64,000 nt of DNA from Teretinema zuelzerae (GCF_021021555.1 NZ_JAINWA010000001.1:1426001-1490000); one strand, 5' to 3'. Shown: positions 45,421 to 54,889, numbered from the stretch's first letter. The notes: generated from the letters alone by a model not told the origin. Made by a program: numbers and translations.

Positions 45421-46716
45421 ATGTCGAAAGTGCGGGAAGCGTTGAAGGCCCTGAAAAACGGAAAAATGATAATCGTAAGCGACGACGAAAGCCGCGAAAA
45501 CGAAGGCGATCTGGTGATGCTTGCGTCCAAAGCGACGCAGGAGGGCATGACGTTCATGATCAGGGAAGCCGGCGGCCTCATCTGCGTGCCGGCCGATGAA
45601 CAGAGGCTCCGCGATCTCGGTATACCGGCGATGTGCGGCGACAACAGAGATCCGCACGGAACGGCGTTCACGCTGTCCGTCGACCACCGCGACTCCGGCA
45701 CCGGCATATCCGCGCTCGCGCGAGCACTGACCGCGCGCGCGCTGGCGGATCCGGAAACCAAGCCCGCAGACCTCAGAAGCCCGGGCCATATGTTTCCCCT
45801 TTCCGCCCGCGAAGGCGGCCTTTCCGCGCGCAGAGGACACACCGAGGCGGCGGTCGAGCTCGCGCGCCTCGCCGGCGAACGGATTCCGGCGGCCGTAATC
45901 TGCGAAATACTCAATCCCGACGGCACGATGGCCCGCGCGGCCGATCTGGCGGCTTTCGCCGAAAAGCACGATCTCCCGCTCGTCAGCGTCGGCGAAATAG
46001 CGGAATTTTCCGCGAACGAAGCGAAGACGCGGATCCCGGATGGAAGCGCGCCCCCGGCAGGCACGACGGCTGCCGGCAAACAGACAGCCGTCGCATCAGA
46101 CGATCCGAAGAACGCCGGCCGGCGGACTCTGAGGCGCGAGGCGGAAGCGGAACTCCCGACCCGCTACGGAAAATTCACAGTGCGCGGCTACCGCGACGGC
46201 GAAACCGGAGCCGAGCATCTCGCCCTCTTCTTCGGCGGGATCGACGGCTCGAGAAGCGAACTGTGCCGGGTGCATTCCGAATGTTTAACAGGGGATGCGC
46301 TCGGCTCAAGCCGCTGCGACTGCGGAGCCCAGTACGACGCTGCCATGCGCCGAATAGCGGAAGAAGGAAGAGGTCTGCTCATCTACCTCAGGCAGGAGGG
46401 GCGTGGCATCGGCCTCGTCAACAAGATGAAGGCGTACGCCCTTCAGGACGCAGGGCTTGATACGGTCGACGCCAACCTCGCCCTCGGCTTCCCCGCCGAC
46501 ATGCGGAACTACCGGGCGGCAGCGGAAATACTCGCGGATTTCGGAATCTCAAGCGTGCGGCTTCTCACCAACAATCCGGACAAGGTCGCGGCCCTAACCG
46601 CGCAGAATATAGTCGTCTCTGAACGCATCTCGATAGAAGCCGGAGCAAACCCGGACAACCGCCGCTACCTCGAAACAAAACGGCGGCGAATGAACCATTA
46701 TCTGCAAGGAGCTTAA
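45421..46716 (+). CDS. ribBA: RibBA: DHBP synthase / GTP cyclohydrolase II
   Basis: The product is 431 residues. The N-terminal half is the 3,4-dihydroxybutanone-phosphate synthase (DDESRENEGDLVMLA, HTEAAVELARLAG, EILNPDGTMAR). The C-terminal half is GTP cyclohydrolase II with the zinc Cys residues in SSRCDCG plus C of RVHSECLTGD and LRQEGRGIGL. A linker of about 35 Ala/Pro-rich residues joins them. It provides both precursors for the pathway. Confidence 0.94.
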   Translation: MSKVREALKALKNGKMIIVSDDESRENEGDLVMLASKATQEGMTFMIREAGGLICVPADEQRLRDLGIPAMCGDNRDPHGTAFTLSVDHRDSGTGISALARALTARALADPETKPADLRSPGHMFPLSAREGGLSARRGHTEAAVELARLAGERIPAAVICEILNPDGTMARAADLAAFAEKHDLPLVSVGEIAEFSANEAKTRIPDGSAPPAGTTAAGKQTAVASDDPKNAGRRTLRREAEAELPTRYGKFTVRGYRDGETGAEHLALFFGGIDGSRSELCRVHSECLTGDALGSSRCDCGAQYDAAMRRIAEEGRGLLIYLRQEGRGIGLVNKMKAYALQDAGLDTVDANLALGFPADMRNYRAAAEILADFGISSVRLLTNNPDKVAALTAQNIVVSERISIEAGANPDNRRYLETKRRRMNHYLQGA

Positions 46717-46719
46717 GAA

Positions 46720-47181
46720 ATGAAGACAATCGAAGGACAGATCTCGGCGGAGGGACTCGACATCGCGATAGTAGCTTCGCGATTCAACTCGTTCATCGTG
46801 GACCGGCTCGTCGAAGGCGCGCTGGACTGCCTCCGCAGGCACGGGGTGCAGGAAGACCGGCTTACGCTTGTCCGCGTTCCGGGGGCTTTCGAAATTCCCC
46901 TCGCGGCAAAACTGCTCGCGGACAAAAAAGAAATCGACGCCGTCGTTTGTCTGGGGGCGGTGATCCGCGGCTCCACCACTCATTACGACTACGTCTGCTC
47001 GGAAGTGTCCAAAGGCATCGCCCATGTCTCGCTTGAAAGCCGGAAACCCGTAATCTTCGGCGTGCTCACCACCGAAAACATCGAACAGGCGGTCGAGCGC
47101 GCCGGAACCAAGGCGGGAAACAAGGGTTGGGACGCCGCGATGAGCGCGATGGAAAGCGCGAATCTTCTGAAGAATTTGTAG
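46720..47181 (+). CDS. ribH: Lumazine synthase RibH
   Basis: The product is 153 residues. It condenses the two RibBA/RibD products to lumazine and usually forms a 60-unit shell. Typical motifs: [52 protein letters not shown] with the catalytic His, and [19 protein letters not shown]. It starts 3 nt after ribBA and closes the operon. Confidence 0.95.
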   Translation: MKTIEGQISAEGLDIAIVASRFNSFIVDRLVEGALDCLRRHGVQEDRLTLVRVPGAFEIPLAAKLLADKKEIDAVVCLGAVIRGSTTHYDYVCSEVSKGIAHVSLESRKPVIFGVLTTENIEQAVERAGTKAGNKGWDAAMSAMESANLLKNL

Positions 47182-47199
47182 ATCGCAACCGGGGGAGAA

Positions 47200-47208
47200 T
47201 GCTATAGT
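47200..47208 (+). promoter_or_regulatory. Extended -10 element of the methyltransferase gene
   Basis: TGCTATAGT ends 6 nt before the ATG at 47215, with no clear -35 and no ribosome site at a usable distance. A leaderless transcript is suggested. Confidence 0.4.
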
Positions 47209-47214
47209 GGTGCG

Positions 47215-48150
47215 ATGCCGGAAACGAAATCGCCCCGCAATAAAACGCTCAGCCTCTCGGACGAAGAAAAACAAAGGCTCAAATCCTTCATCATCGGCCC
47301 GGAGGAGCTTTCGGGAAAGACGGCGGCTCTTCCGGCAATCGAAAATAAAATCATCAACGGCGATCTGTTCGGCCTCCTGCCCCGCTTGCCCGCGGAATTC
47401 GCGGATCTGATCATCATCGATCCGCCGTATAATATGGATAAGGACTTCTACGGAAACCGCTTCCGCGGGTTGTCCTCGGACGGGTATCGGGAGTGGGTAC
47501 GGACCTGGCTTCCCGCCGTCGTCGAACTTGGAAAGAAAGACGCGACCGTCTACGTGTGCGGAGACTGGAAGTCTTCGTCGGCCCTCTTCATGGAGCTGGA
47601 AAAAATCTGCACGGTGCGCAACAGAATCACCTGGCAGCGCGAAAAAGGGAGGGGAGCGTCCGCCAACTGGAAAAACTGCTCCGAGGACATCTGGTTCGCC
47701 ACGCGCGGCGCCGACTATGTTTTCAATGTTCAGGACGTAATGCAGCGTAAAAAGGTGATCGCGCCGTATCGGCACAACGGCGAGCCGAAGGACTGGCATG
47801 ACACTGACGAAGGAAAATACCGTCTCACGCACCCGTCAAACTTCTGGGACGACATCACCGTACCGTTCTGGTCTATGGAAGAAAACACCGAACACCCGAC
47901 GCAGAAACCCGAAAAACTCGTCGCCAAGCTGATTTTAGCGAGTTCCAGGCCCGGGGATATCGTTTTCGACCCCTTCGCGGGTTCGGGAACCACGGCGGTA
48001 ACCGCGAAAAAGCTGGGAAGACGCTGGGTCGGCATAGAGCAAAACCCCGAATACTGCCTGTGGGCGCAAAAAAGACTGGAAAAAGCCGACGAAGACTCCC
48101 GAATTCAAGGATATAAGGACGGATGCTTCCTCGGCAGAAACGAAGGATAA
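47215..48150 (+). CDS. Site-specific DNA methyltransferase (orphan)
   Basis: The product is 311 residues. The catalytic motif DPPY is at about residue 66 and the SAM motif FDPFAGSGTT at about 253, the order of beta-class N6-adenine or N4-cytosine methyltransferases, with the target-recognition region between them. The HPTQKPEKL motif confirms the family. No restriction endonuclease is encoded next to it, so a regulatory or protective orphan enzyme is likely. The recognition sequence cannot be predicted. Confidence 0.85.
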   Translation: MPETKSPRNKTLSLSDEEKQRLKSFIIGPEELSGKTAALPAIENKIINGDLFGLLPRLPAEFADLIIIDPPYNMDKDFYGNRFRGLSSDGYREWVRTWLPAVVELGKKDATVYVCGDWKSSSALFMELEKICTVRNRITWQREKGRGASANWKNCSEDIWFATRGADYVFNVQDVMQRKKVIAPYRHNGEPKDWHDTDEGKYRLTHPSNFWDDITVPFWSMEENTEHPTQKPEKLVAKLILASSRPGDIVFDPFAGSGTTAVTAKKLGRRWVGIEQNPEYCLWAQKRLEKADEDSRIQGYKDGCFLGRNEG

Positions 48151-48202
48151 TCCGCCGTTCCATGATTTTACAACAAAATGACGAGATTTTTACTTTTATT
48201 TG

Positions 48203-48232
48203 TTGTCTGAATCAACATATAGGATATACAAT
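48203..48232 (+). promoter_or_regulatory. Promoter of the GH16-ROK pair
   Basis: TTGTCT, 18 nt and TACAAT; a GGAGG ribosome site and the ATG at 48251 follow. Confidence 0.45.
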
Positions 48233-48250
48233 ACGGTCATGGAGGATTCT

Positions 48251-49762
48251 ATGAAAAGATTACATGTCCTGGCCGCGTCGTTGATGCTTCTCGCGGCCGC
48301 GGCTTCTCTCGGAGCGCAGGATAAGGGAACTCTCGCTCCCGATCAAATTCCCGGCGTAGCCGCATATATCGCTTATCCGGTATCGATCAAGGCTGACGGA
48401 AAACTGGACGACTGGAAGGGTATTCCGGTGCAGAAAGTCAGCCGGGCGATTTACGCCGGCCCCGATATTACGCAAAGCCCCTGGTTCGAATTCGCCGTAG
48501 CAGGCGACGCGAAAAACCTCTACGTTCTGATGAGGACGAAAGACAGCAAGATCATCGCCGGCAAGCACGGAGCGGACTACTGGAATGAAGACTCGATGGA
48601 ATTCTACGTGAACTTCACCGGAAATCTTCTGGCGAAGTCCTACACGGCCGGCATAATGCAGATCACGATCAACGCGACGAATATCGGCAAAAAGGCGGGA
48701 ACCCCCCTTTCGATAACCGGCATGAACAACGCGAAAGCGGGCGTTACCGGAACCGCGTTCAAGACGGCGGACGGATGGGCCTTCGAAGCGGTGCTTCCCT
48801 ATCCCGCAGGATTCACTCCAAGCCACGGCAAAATAATCGGGTTTCAAGCCCACACCAACGGAGCGTCGGAATTGGACAGAGACACCAAACTCATCTGGAG
48901 CGCGGCGGACGAAGCTGATAATTCGTACCAGAACCCCTCGCTTTTCGGGCAGGGAATTTTCTTCAACGTAGGAAAAAACGACATCCCGCAGCCGTCTTCA
49001 CAGGTCTTCGACCTGGGTGCGGAATTCAAGAAAAACGGAGCTTCGGGAAAGACTAATCGAAAAATAGTCTGGGCCGACGAGTTCAAGAGCGGCAAGGCTC
49101 CCGACCCCGCTAAATGGGCGTACGACGCCCCCGACTCCGGAAAATGGAACCAGGAGCTCCAGGAGTATACCGACTCCCGCGAAAACTCCTACGTCGAGAA
49201 CGATCTTCTCACCATCTCCGCCAGAAAAGGCGCCGACGGAAAGTGGAAGAGCGCCCGCCTGTACACCAAGGGAAAGGCCGATTGGACCTACGGATATTTC
49301 GAAGTACGCGCCAAGCTTCCAGCCGGAAAGGGAACCTGGCCCGCCATCTGGATGATGCCGGCCAAGGACAGCTACGGCGACTGGCCCGCGAGCGGCGAAA
49401 TCGACATCATGGAATTCGTCGGCTTCGAACCGGACCGCATCCATACCTCTGTGCATACGACCAGCTACAACCACAGGCTCGGCACCCAGAAAACAAGAGC
49501 GGCTCCGGTCAAGGGAGTTACCGACGGCTTCCACGACTATGCAGTCGAATGGACCCCGAAGGGCATCTTCTGGTACATCGACAACAAGCCCTTCTACTCC
49601 TTCATGAAGGAAGACGGCGGCAGCACCGTATGGCCCTTCGATAAACCGTTCTTCCTTATCCTGAACGTGGCGATGGGCGGATCATGGGGCGGAATGAAGG
49701 GAATGGACCCTGCGCTCGACAAGGCGGACATGGTTATTGATTATGTCCGCGTTTATCAGTAA
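48251..49762 (+). CDS. Secreted GH16 beta-glucanase with N-terminal CBM9-like domain
   Basis: The product is 503 residues. The start is the ATG at 48251 after GGAGG, giving a clean signal peptide ending in LGAQ. Residues about 30-260 resemble a family 9-type carbohydrate-binding domain (GKLDDWKGIP, DYWNEDSMEFYVNF). The rest is a glycoside hydrolase family 16 domain with the catalytic GEIDIMEFVG (nucleophile and acid/base Glu), YGYFEVRAKLPAGKGTWPAIWMMP upstream, and a typical end. It probably cuts beta-1,3 or mixed beta-glucans (laminarin type) outside the cytoplasm. A ROK regulator gene begins 10 nt downstream. Confidence 0.88.
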   Translation: MKRLHVLAASLMLLAAAASLGAQDKGTLAPDQIPGVAAYIAYPVSIKADGKLDDWKGIPVQKVSRAIYAGPDITQSPWFEFAVAGDAKNLYVLMRTKDSKIIAGKHGADYWNEDSMEFYVNFTGNLLAKSYTAGIMQITINATNIGKKAGTPLSITGMNNAKAGVTGTAFKTADGWAFEAVLPYPAGFTPSHGKIIGFQAHTNGASELDRDTKLIWSAADEADNSYQNPSLFGQGIFFNVGKNDIPQPSSQVFDLGAEFKKNGASGKTNRKIVWADEFKSGKAPDPAKWAYDAPDSGKWNQELQEYTDSRENSYVENDLLTISARKGADGKWKSARLYTKGKADWTYGYFEVRAKLPAGKGTWPAIWMMPAKDSYGDWPASGEIDIMEFVGFEPDRIHTSVHTTSYNHRLGTQKTRAAPVKGVTDGFHDYAVEWTPKGIFWYIDNKPFYSFMKEDGGSTVWPFDKPFFLILNVAMGGSWGGMKGMDPALDKADMVIDYVRVYQ

Positions 49763-49772
49763 GACTTAATAC

Positions 49773-50960
49773 ATGATCTCACGGAACAGGCTCTACCAAA
49801 TCAACTCTTCGCGCATTCTGCAATTTATCAGACAAAATCCCGGATTAAGCCGGATAGCTACGGCGGAAGAGTTGGGCCTGGACCGTTCGACCCTGACCAA
49901 GGCGGTCAGGGAGTTCATGGAAGACGGCCTGGTCCGGGAAACCGGCAAATACCGAGGAAAACCCGGAGCAGGCAGAATGGCGACAGGACTCGAAATTGTC
50001 CCGGACTACGGCCTCGTTCTCGGCATCGAAATACAGACGGAACGATTCAGATGGGTGCTCGCCGATCTCGAAGGAAAAATCCTTTATTCAGGCTCGGGAG
50101 AGACAGAAGAAAACCCGGAAAAGATTCCTGAAACCGTCATTGAACTCTACCGGGCATTGGCCGCGCGATCGGGGGCCGGCCCGGAACGGATCATCGGCAT
50201 AGGAATCGGCCTTTCCGGCATCATCGATCCGTATTCAGGAACGATCAGGCAGTCCTATCCCCTCGGCGTCATGCGCCCCCTTCCGATAAGCGAGAAAATC
50301 GCGGAAGGAACCGGCGTTCCGGTATTCCTGGAAAACGACGCGAACTGCTGCTGCTGGGGGCAGCAGGCGTTCTCCCAGGGCCAGAGGGTACGGAACTTTC
50401 TGGCCCTTCTCGGGGAATTCAGAAACATCGACCTGCAGGAAAACCGGCGAACAGGGTTCGCGTTCGGCGTCGGCATCGTCATACGGGACACGGTTCTGCA
50501 CGGAGACAACTTCACTGCCGGAGAATTCCGCAGCCTCCTGTACGATCAGAATAAACCGAGCCATTCCCAGTTTTCCCTCACCGACGACGAAGCGGCGCGC
50601 CTTCCCGCCGACGCCGATGTTCTCCATCGGCTTTTCGACGAGGCCGCGTACAATATCGCCTTGCTTGTAAACGTCCTGGACATCACTAAAATCGTCATCG
50701 CCGGCGATTTCGCCCGGTATCCCGACGAGCTCAGGACTAGTCTCGCGAACGCGATCTCCAAAAATTCCCTGTACCACGACAGCAAACTCTGCGACATCGA
50801 ATTTTCCCTGCAGAACGAACTCGCCGTCTCCCACGGAGCGGCCGGTTTGTTTGTCGAAAAGCTCTTCAGCGTGCCGGGAATGACCGACCACACGGACGAA
50901 GAGGTCGGCAGCATTCTTCTCGACAGAATCGCGCATCGCGAAGAAAACCGCGACCAATAG
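49773..50960 (+). CDS. ROK family transcriptional regulator
   Basis: The product is 395 residues. An N-terminal winged helix (QINSSRILQFIRQNPGLSRIATAEELGLDRSTLTKAVREFMEDGLV) is joined to a ROK sugar-kinase-like domain (GIGIGLSGIIDPYSG, VFLENDANCCCWGQ). Such proteins repress sugar genes and release DNA on binding a sugar. The ROK zinc-finger region is poorly conserved: the usual GHxxxxxxGxxCxCGxxGC segment appears replaced by GEFRSLLYDQNK, so it acts as a regulator without kinase activity. Co-transcribed with the glucanase, it most likely controls glucan use. Confidence 0.85.
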   Translation: MISRNRLYQINSSRILQFIRQNPGLSRIATAEELGLDRSTLTKAVREFMEDGLVRETGKYRGKPGAGRMATGLEIVPDYGLVLGIEIQTERFRWVLADLEGKILYSGSGETEENPEKIPETVIELYRALAARSGAGPERIIGIGIGLSGIIDPYSGTIRQSYPLGVMRPLPISEKIAEGTGVPVFLENDANCCCWGQQAFSQGQRVRNFLALLGEFRNIDLQENRRTGFAFGVGIVIRDTVLHGDNFTAGEFRSLLYDQNKPSHSQFSLTDDEAARLPADADVLHRLFDEAAYNIALLVNVLDITKIVIAGDFARYPDELRTSLANAISKNSLYHDSKLCDIEFSLQNELAVSHGAAGLFVEKLFSVPGMTDHTDEEVGSILLDRIAHREENRDQ

Positions 50961-50993
50961 CAACTTTGCCGGAAATGAGGTATCCTCGTTTTC

Positions 50994-52760
50994 ATGGCAA
51001 AGACAACCGACGACAAAAAAATCATTTACACGATGGACCGCGTCTCGCGGAGCCACGGCACGAAACAGGTGCTCAAAGATATCAGCCTCTCCTACTTCTA
51101 CGGAGCCAAGATCGGCGTGCTCGGTCTTAACGGTTCGGGAAAGTCGAGCCTGCTGAGGATTCTTGCAGGCACGGACACCGAATTCACCGGCGAAACAAGC
51201 TGCGCTCCCGGATACAGCATAGGATTCCTCGAACAGGAGCCCCATCTGGAAAGCGGAAAAACGGTGAAGGAAGTCGTATCCGAAGGCGTCAAGGAGACGA
51301 TGGACCTCCTCGCCGAATTCGACGCCATCAACGAAGCGTTCGGGGATCCCGACTGCGACATGGACAAGCTGATGGACCGCCAGGCGAAGGTGCAGGAAAA
51401 ACTCGACGCGTGCAACGCGTGGGAACTCGACAGCCAACTGGAACTCGCGATGGACGCGCTCCGCTGCCCGCCGGCCGACCAGATCGTGGACGTCCTCTCC
51501 GGAGGCGAACGAAGGCGCGTCGCGCTTTGCCGACTGCTCCTCCAGAAACCGGACATCCTGCTTTTGGACGAACCGACCAACCACCTCGACGCAGAAACCG
51601 TCGCCTGGCTCGAGCGCCACCTGCAGGCCTACGAAGGCACGATCATCGCGGTAACCCACGACCGCTACTTCCTCGACAACGTAGCCGGCTGGATACTCGA
51701 ACTCGACCGCGGAGAAGGCATTCCCTGGAAGGGAAACTATTCCAGCTGGCTCGACCAGAAATCCAAGCGCCTCGCGCAGGAAGAAAAGGGCGAATCCGAC
51801 CGCAGGAAACAGCTCGAGCGCGAACTTGAATGGATCAGCATGAGCCCGAAGGGCCGACACGCAAAGAGCAAGGCCCGCATAAACCAATACGAAAAACTCC
51901 TGTCCGAAGAGGGCAAGGAAAAGATCAAGGATACGAAGATATCGATCCCCGCCGGACCCCGCCTGGGCAACCTCGTCATCGAGGTGAACGACCTCTCCAA
52001 GAGCTACGGCGACAGGCTGCTCTTCGACAAGCTGAGCTTCCTCGTTCCGCCGGGAGCCATCGTCGGCATCATCGGGCCGAACGGAGCCGGAAAGACGACG
52101 CTGTTCAAGCTCATCGCCGGCGCCGCCGGACAGGAAGTCCCGACCGGCGGTCCGAACGGAGAGACGGGAATAGTCAAGCCGGATTCCGGAACGATCCGCC
52201 TCGGCGACACGGTGAAACTCACCTACGTCGACCAGATGCGCGGCAAGCTGGACCCGAATAAAACCGTATACGAACAGCTTTCCGGCGGTTACGATGTAAT
52301 CAAGCTCGGTGCGATGGACGCGAACGGACGGCCGGTGAACGGCCCCATCCGCGAAGTAAACGCGCGCGCGTACTGCACCTGGTTCAACTTCTCCGGCGCG
52401 GACCAAAGCCGCAAGGTCGGCGTTCTTTCAGGCGGAGAGCGCAACCGCCTCAACCTTGCCATGATGGTCAAGGAAGCCGCAAACGTGCTGCTCCTCGACG
52501 AGCCGACGAACGACCTCGACGTGAACACCATGCGAGCCCTCGAGGAAGCGCTCGACTCCTTCGCCGGTTGCGCCATGGTGGTCAGCCACGACCGCTGGTT
52601 CCTGGACCGCGTATGCACCCATATTCTGGCCTTCGAAGCGGACGGAGAAGTAATGTGGTACGATGGAAACTGGAGCGAATACGCCGAATGGCGGCGAGCC
52701 AAATACGGAAAGGATGCTGATACTCCCCATCGCGGCGTCTACCGCAAACTGGAGCGCTGA
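50994..52760 (+). CDS. ettA: EttA-type ABC-F ribosome-associated ATPase
   Basis: The product is 588 residues with two ABC ATPase domains: Walker A GLNGSGKSS and GPNGAGKTT, signatures LSGGERRRVAL and LSGGERNRLNL, Walker B LLLDEPTNHLD and LLLDEPTNDLD. The linker carries SMSPKGRHAKSKARINQYEKL, typical of EttA, which gates the first translation steps on the ribosome according to energy status. The second nucleotide domain has a short insert (GGPNGETGIVKP). The -10-like TATCCT lies 7 nt before the ATG and no ribosome site is evident. Confidence 0.92.
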   Translation: MAKTTDDKKIIYTMDRVSRSHGTKQVLKDISLSYFYGAKIGVLGLNGSGKSSLLRILAGTDTEFTGETSCAPGYSIGFLEQEPHLESGKTVKEVVSEGVKETMDLLAEFDAINEAFGDPDCDMDKLMDRQAKVQEKLDACNAWELDSQLELAMDALRCPPADQIVDVLSGGERRRVALCRLLLQKPDILLLDEPTNHLDAETVAWLERHLQAYEGTIIAVTHDRYFLDNVAGWILELDRGEGIPWKGNYSSWLDQKSKRLAQEEKGESDRRKQLERELEWISMSPKGRHAKSKARINQYEKLLSEEGKEKIKDTKISIPAGPRLGNLVIEVNDLSKSYGDRLLFDKLSFLVPPGAIVGIIGPNGAGKTTLFKLIAGAAGQEVPTGGPNGETGIVKPDSGTIRLGDTVKLTYVDQMRGKLDPNKTVYEQLSGGYDVIKLGAMDANGRPVNGPIREVNARAYCTWFNFSGADQSRKVGVLSGGERNRLNLAMMVKEAANVLLLDEPTNDLDVNTMRALEEALDSFAGCAMVVSHDRWFLDRVCTHILAFEADGEVMWYDGNWSEYAEWRRAKYGKDADTPHRGVYRKLER

Positions 52761-52785
52761 TCCGCCGATCGTTCGATTACACGAG

Positions 52786-52817
52786 AAGACCGCCTTGCGA
52801 CAGGCGGTCTTTTTTTT
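52786..52817 (+). terminator. Intrinsic terminator after ettA
   Basis: An AAGACCGCCT/AGGCGGTCTT stem with a six-base loop and eight T. Confidence 0.9.
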
Positions 52818-52868
52818 GTCTCCGAAGCGCGCACAGACGATTCGCGGCGGGAGTGCACTGGAATAGCG

Positions 52869-54851
52869 TTATTCCCTATTTTTCTTTTTTTCCGCTTTTT
52901 GCCGATACATTCCTGCGTCGGCCCGAGATATTAAATCATCCAGATTTATTCCTTCCGGCTGAACGGAAACATAGCCGTAGCTGAAATCCAGCACAAAGGG
53001 AACATCGGCGGCAGTATTCCAGTCTTCCAGCGCAGCCCGGATTCGCTGATCGATTTTCGACGAAAGCTGCCCGCCGGGATCCAGAGCGGCGACGGCGAAT
53101 TCATCGCCGCCGATGCGGGCAAGCACATCCGCGGTTCTGAAAACCCGGCGCAGAACATCCCCAACGCCCTGAATAGCGCGATCGCCGGAGTCATGGCCGA
53201 ACGAATCGTTTATTTTTTTTAAACCGTCGAGATCGAGGGCGAACAGCATAAAATTCTGCGAGCGGGAGCGCGAGGATGAGAACAGCTCTCCGGCCGCGTC
53301 CATGAAGCCTCTCCGGTTGAGCAAGCCGGTCAAATCGTCCTGCCTTGAAAGGGTATCGAGCCTGCGGTTGATCGATTCCAAATCCCTCAGCGTATCGCGG
53401 AGCCGCTCTTCCGCGTTCTTTTTGCTGGCGAACAGCCAGGTAGAATATATCACCGCCGAAAGCTGAACGCTCAATGCTTCATAGATCGCGGGCGTCCTGT
53501 CTCCCGGCTCGTACACGAGGTACCCCAGTTGATTGTCCCGATGATACAGGGAGGTCGCAACCAGCATCCGGGGGCGCGGGGAAAACCAGCCGCCCGGCAG
53601 CATTCCTTCCGCAGGATTGATCAGCCGCTCTCCGGAATACCCGTTGCCCTGCACCGTTTCATCATAATGCAGGATCAGGTTTGCGCTCGCCGGAAGGATG
53701 AAACGGTCTTCTTTTTTATTGACGACGGGATCGGAAAACAGCACCAGCGCGGCGCTCTTTATATTGAAAGATTCTAGATCCGCGCGCAGGGATTGCGCAA
53801 CGGCTTCGATGGAATCGGCAGTTTGCAAAAAAGCCAGATACTGCCGCAAATGCACCAGATCGTCCTCGAGCGTAAAGCGCTCAAGGCCCATATCACGCAA
53901 TAATGAATCGGGCCAGAGCAGCATCGAGCCGTCTGCAAGCTTCGCGTCATGCTGATAATCGTCGCGCGCGATGCATCCGCAAGATTGCCGGAATTTCGCC
54001 TCGGTCGGCAGCATGCTCACCAGGGGAACCTGTTCGCCCCTGATCATCGAGAGAGCCAATCTTCCGGCGAGAGATCCGAGTTCCGTCAGATTTTGCCGCA
54101 CTGTAGTCAGAGAAGGTTCGGAATAATGAGCGCGCACGACATCGTCGAAACCGGTGACGACAATGTCTTCAGGAACCCGTATTCCAGCCTCGGCGAAGCG
54201 CCGCATCAAGCCCAGGGCCATCAGATCGTTGAAAGCGACGACCGCGTCGAAGGGAAGAGTTCCTGAAAAATCCGGCGGGCACAAGCGAGCGCCGACCGCA
54301 TAGCCCGATTCATACGAAAAATCCCCGCGGAAAAGATCTTCCATCCGTATGGAGAGGCCCCGTTCGCGAAGAATCTGATGAAGAGTCAACAATCTGCTGA
54401 CGGAATCGGGATTATCCTGAGGTCCGCACAGCACCGCGACGCGTTTGCATCCGTGAACCTCGAGTATATGCTCTATAACCGCGCGAAACCCGGTTTCATT
54501 GTCGATAACGATGCTCGGCGTATCGGTCAGGACGACCGACATGCTCACGCGGGGCAGATCAGAGCGGTGCGAAAAGGTTTGAAAGAACTCTTCGCGGGTG
54601 ATGAAATTGCACTGGGTCCCGGAGGCTACGACCAGGGCGTCGCAGGAAGCCGGAGAAATATGGGAAAATATCGCCGTATTCTGATACTCGAATCCGAACG
54701 GCCATCCATAGGCGCGGCCGGAAAAAACGATCAAAGAGATTTTCTCGGACGCACAGAGATCCCGAAGGCTCTCGACAAGAGCCTTCGAGTATCCTGAATC
54801 GATTTCGTTTATCTGCAGGCCGAGCCGGACAGGGGCATGAGAGGTGTTCAT
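52869..54851 (-). CDS. LacI-type ligand-binding domain fused to diguanylate cyclase
   Basis: The product is 660 residues. Residues 8-290 form a periplasmic-binding-fold domain of the LacI/GalR effector type (VRLGLQINEIDSGYSKALVESL, SIVIDNETGFRAVIEHIL, VVAFNDLMALGLMRRFAEAGIRVPEDIVVTGFDD). There is no DNA-binding helix-turn-helix before it and no signal peptide, so it is a cytosolic sensor. A middle region (330-480, GAF-like) and a coiled coil lead to a GGDEF domain with an intact GGDEF and an RTAD inhibitory site five residues before it. It should make c-di-GMP in response to a sugar-like ligand and be product-inhibited. Confidence 0.85.
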   Translation of the reverse strand: MNTSHAPVRLGLQINEIDSGYSKALVESLRDLCASEKISLIVFSGRAYGWPFGFEYQNTAIFSHISPASCDALVVASGTQCNFITREEFFQTFSHRSDLPRVSMSVVLTDTPSIVIDNETGFRAVIEHILEVHGCKRVAVLCGPQDNPDSVSRLLTLHQILRERGLSIRMEDLFRGDFSYESGYAVGARLCPPDFSGTLPFDAVVAFNDLMALGLMRRFAEAGIRVPEDIVVTGFDDVVRAHYSEPSLTTVRQNLTELGSLAGRLALSMIRGEQVPLVSMLPTEAKFRQSCGCIARDDYQHDAKLADGSMLLWPDSLLRDMGLERFTLEDDLVHLRQYLAFLQTADSIEAVAQSLRADLESFNIKSAALVLFSDPVVNKKEDRFILPASANLILHYDETVQGNGYSGERLINPAEGMLPGGWFSPRPRMLVATSLYHRDNQLGYLVYEPGDRTPAIYEALSVQLSAVIYSTWLFASKKNAEERLRDTLRDLESINRRLDTLSRQDDLTGLLNRRGFMDAAGELFSSSRSRSQNFMLFALDLDGLKKINDSFGHDSGDRAIQGVGDVLRRVFRTADVLARIGGDEFAVAALDPGGQLSSKIDQRIRAALEDWNTAADVPFVLDFSYGYVSVQPEGINLDDLISRADAGMYRQKAEKKKNRE

Positions 54852-54860
54852 TGCATTCTC

Positions 54861-54889
54861 ATTATCACCGGAATTCGCTTTTTTATCAA
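54861..54889 (-). promoter_or_regulatory. Promoter of the LacI-GGDEF gene
   Basis: TTGATA, a 17-nt spacer and GATAAT lie on the minus strand. The -10 box ends 9 nt before the ATG, so the 5' leader would be only a few bases. Confidence 0.6.

Noticed and set aside
50235-52406. 723-codon minus-strand ORF
   Set aside because: It is antisense to the ROK and ettA genes, both of which have clear motifs; the ORF spans their intergenic gap and has no domain.
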